NCBI GenBank assembly: GCA_937944065.1
Contig: CALDZS010000252.1
Span: 1-7,384 of the forward strand
Source of the DNA: an uncultured Amylibacter sp.
GTDB lineage: Bacteria; Pseudomonadota; Alphaproteobacteria; Rhodobacterales; Rhodobacteraceae
DNA: 7,384 nucleotides
Direction of reading: 5' to 3'
The notes below the pieces were generated by a model. It was not told the origin of the DNA. It saw only the letters and a list, made by a program, of their open reading frames with translations, and ran no database searches. How positions within the stretch are numbered: the first letter of the stretch is position 1; every line of letters starts with the position of its first letter. The position numbers and the translations under genes are program-made. Of this stretch, positions 6,314 through 7,384 are shown in pieces.

Positions 6314-7151
6314 ACGTGTCTTTGGGGTTAGGGCGCGTCAGACCTGCAAAATCAAACAGTTTTGGGTCCAACAAATGAGAGGGACGCGCGTTCATAAGGC
6401 TGCGGAACATGACCTGACGACGGCCTGGGGAATTTGCCTCCCATTCGTCCAGCATCGCCTTGACTTGCTGGCGTTGCAACCCGTCTTGTGACCCACACAA
6501 ATCGCATGGAATGATGGGATATTTCAAATCGCGCGCGAATTTTTCGCAATCTGCCTCGGCCACAAAGGCCAGCGGGCGGTAGACAAACAAATCGCCTTCG
6601 TCATTCACCAGCTTGGGCGGCATTGTCGCCAATCGTCCACCGTGAAACAGGTTCATCATAAAGGTTTCCAACATATCATCGCGGTGGTGGCCAAGCACAA
6701 CGGCGCTACAACCTTCTTCGCGGGCGATGCGGTACAGATTGCCGCGGCGTAGACGCGAACACATGGCGCAATATGTGCGGCCGGCCGGAACCTTTTCTTT
6801 GACAATGGAATACGTGTCTTCGTATTCGATCCGATGATCGACGCCCATCTTTTCCAGAAACTCTGGCAACACCGTTGCTGGGAAATTCGGCTGACCTTGA
6901 TCTAAATTACACGCCAGCAGCTCGACAGGTAACAGTCCGCGCCATTTCAACTCCTGCAACACCGCCAACAGCGTATAGCTGTCTTTGCCACCAGACAGGC
7001 ACACCAGCCATTTGGCACCGCGTTCAATCATACCAAACTGTTCAATCGCTTCGCGCGTTTGACGCACGATACGTTTGCGCAGTTTTTTAAACTCCGTACT
7101 GGACGGGGCATCTGCGAACAGCGGGTGGATGTCTTTGTGATCGTCTAACAT
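6312..7151 (-). CDS. ttcA: tRNA 2-thiocytidine(32) synthetase TtcA
   Basis: Cytoplasmic Fe-S enzyme that adds sulfur to cytidine 32 of certain tRNAs, using ATP. It has 279 residues. The PP-loop is CLSGGKDS (Cys51 to Ser58). The CxxC pair is YCAMCSRLRRG (Cys128, Cys131), and the third cluster ligand region is IIPCDLCGSQDGLQRQQVK (Cys216, with Cys219 close by), together matching the three-cysteine [4Fe-4S] site of TtcA. The VVLGHHRDDMLETFMMNLFHGG stretch (151-172) is typical of the TtcA/TilS/CTU1 N-type ATPase fold, and the cysteine pattern separates it from TilS. The start is constrained: an in-frame TAA lies only 10-12 nt upstream of the ATG. No Shine-Dalgarno is visible in the 19 nt before it. 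A large inverted repeat lies just upstream, after the end of an M24 peptidase gene. Confidence 0.95.
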   Translation of the reverse strand: MLDDHKDIHPLFADAPSSTEFKKLRKRIVRQTREAIEQFGMIERGAKWLVCLSGGKDSYTLLAVLQELKWRGLLPVELLACNLDQGQPNFPATVLPEFLEKMGVDHRIEYEDTYSIVKEKVPAGRTYCAMCSRLRRGNLYRIAREEGCSAVVLGHHRDDMLETFMMNLFHGGRLATMPPKLVNDEGDLFVYRPLAFVAEADCEKFARDLKYPIIPCDLCGSQDGLQRQQVKAMLDEWEANSPGRRQVMFRSLMNARPSHLLDPKLFDFAGLTRPNPKDT

Positions 7152-7162
7152 GAGGCGGGTTT

Positions 7163-7209
7163 AGTGCAGGTTATAGGACACTGCAAGCAATGTCCTATAA
7201 CACGGCACT
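7163..7209. repeat. Long inverted repeat between the M24 peptidase gene and ttcA
   Basis: Perfect 10-bp arms TTATAGGACA (7171-7180) and TGTCCTATAA (7191-7200) flank a 10-nt centre, CTGCAAGCAA. In that centre, after one mismatched pair, TGC faces GCA. Outside the arms a further 5-bp pairing, AGTGC (7163-7167) with GCACT (7205-7209), extends it across a small internal loop. Neither strand has a T-run afterwards, so a standard intrinsic terminator is unlikely. On the minus strand the right arm contains TATAAC (7175-7170), a possible -10 about 18 nt before the ttcA ATG, so the repeat could be an operator over the ttcA promoter, an RNA hairpin in the leader, or a dispersed palindromic repeat. Confidence 0.75.
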
Positions 7210-7218
7210 TGGTCATCT

Positions 7219-7384
7219 CTAAACCGGGACAATATTATGCGCGGATCCATATGGGAATTTGGTTATGTTTTCTTCCCCATCTTCTGTGATCACCACAATA
7301 TCATGCTCGCGATACCCACCAGCGGCTGCATCGCCTTCTGGCAATGTCAGCATCGGTTCCATCGATACCACCATGCCGGGTTCC
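7219..7384 (-). CDS. M24-family metallopeptidase (creatinase / Xaa-Pro peptidase-like), C-terminal fragment
   Basis: The last 54 codons of a minus-strand gene enter from the right edge and end in TAG at 7219-7221. The fragment EPGMVVSMEPML, followed by GGYREHDIVVITEDGEENIT and FPYGSAHNI, matches the C-terminal end of pita-bread-fold M24 enzymes. The glutamates in SMEP and REHD (fragment residues 9 and 26) correspond to the last two metal ligands of the dinuclear site. M24 members include aminopeptidase P, prolidase, creatinase and ectoine hydrolase. The YREHD...ITEDG...NIT wording reminds me of roseobacter creatinase or ectoine-hydrolase-like proteins, but the substrate cannot be assigned from this fragment. 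It is co-oriented with ttcA, 67 bp apart, with the inverted repeat between. Confidence 0.8.
   Translation of the reverse strand, partial: EPGMVVSMEPMLTLPEGDAAAGGYREHDIVVITEDGEENITKFPYGSAHNIVPV

Noticed and set aside
7171..7200. Inverted repeat as a standard intrinsic terminator of the M24 peptidase gene
   Set aside because: No T-run follows on the minus strand (CCTGCACTAAACC) and the stem base is A/T-rich; kept as an unexplained repeat instead.

Overview
The window looks like a chromosomal segment of a marine alphaproteobacterium of the roseobacter type (Rhodobacterales). This is inferred from protein style (the ArgB N-terminus, an alphaproteobacterial YidC with Lys at the insertase groove position) and from gene order (yidC, MOSC gene, engB, argB), recalled from that group and not searched. 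All evidence is the sequence plus family knowledge.

Layout, left to right. A truncated sterol desaturase/fatty acid hydroxylase-family membrane protein (1-345, minus) follows argB (364-1227, minus); its likely ribosome binding site overlaps the argB stop. A 112-bp divergent intergenic region leads into a compact plus-strand operon: nitrile hydratase alpha (1340-1984), nitrile hydratase beta (1988-2638) and a nitrile hydratase accessory protein/metallochaperone (2625-2969, TTG start). This operon runs tail-to-tail into engB (2953-3603, minus), with the two coding ends overlapping by 17 bp. The minus-strand block yidC (4358-6163), MOSC-domain protein (3603-4358), engB is joined by two 1-nt stop/start overlaps (TGATG and TAATG). 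Next come a 148-bp gap with a candidate yidC promoter and a weak ttcA terminator, then ttcA (6312-7151, minus), an intergenic region dominated by a large inverted repeat (7163-7209), and the C-terminus of an M24-family metallopeptidase (7219-7384, minus, cut by the window edge).

Functionally, the minus strand is mostly housekeeping: membrane protein insertion (YidC), ribosome assembly GTPase (EngB), arginine biosynthesis (ArgB) and tRNA thiolation (TtcA). The plus-strand operon is accessory metabolism. It should encode a cobalt-type nitrile hydratase (alpha motif CTLCSC) with its own activator, turning nitriles into amides. It is the only opposite-strand block in the window and sits between otherwise co-oriented genes, which suggests insertion into a housekeeping cluster. 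No amidase, aldoxime dehydratase, nitrilase or cobalt transporter is present here.

The most interesting items are the nitrile hydratase operon and its junctions, and the unexplained inverted repeat before a ttcA that has no visible Shine-Dalgarno sequence. I found no rRNA, tRNA, CRISPR array or insertion sequence, and no gene-free stretch longer than 150 bp.
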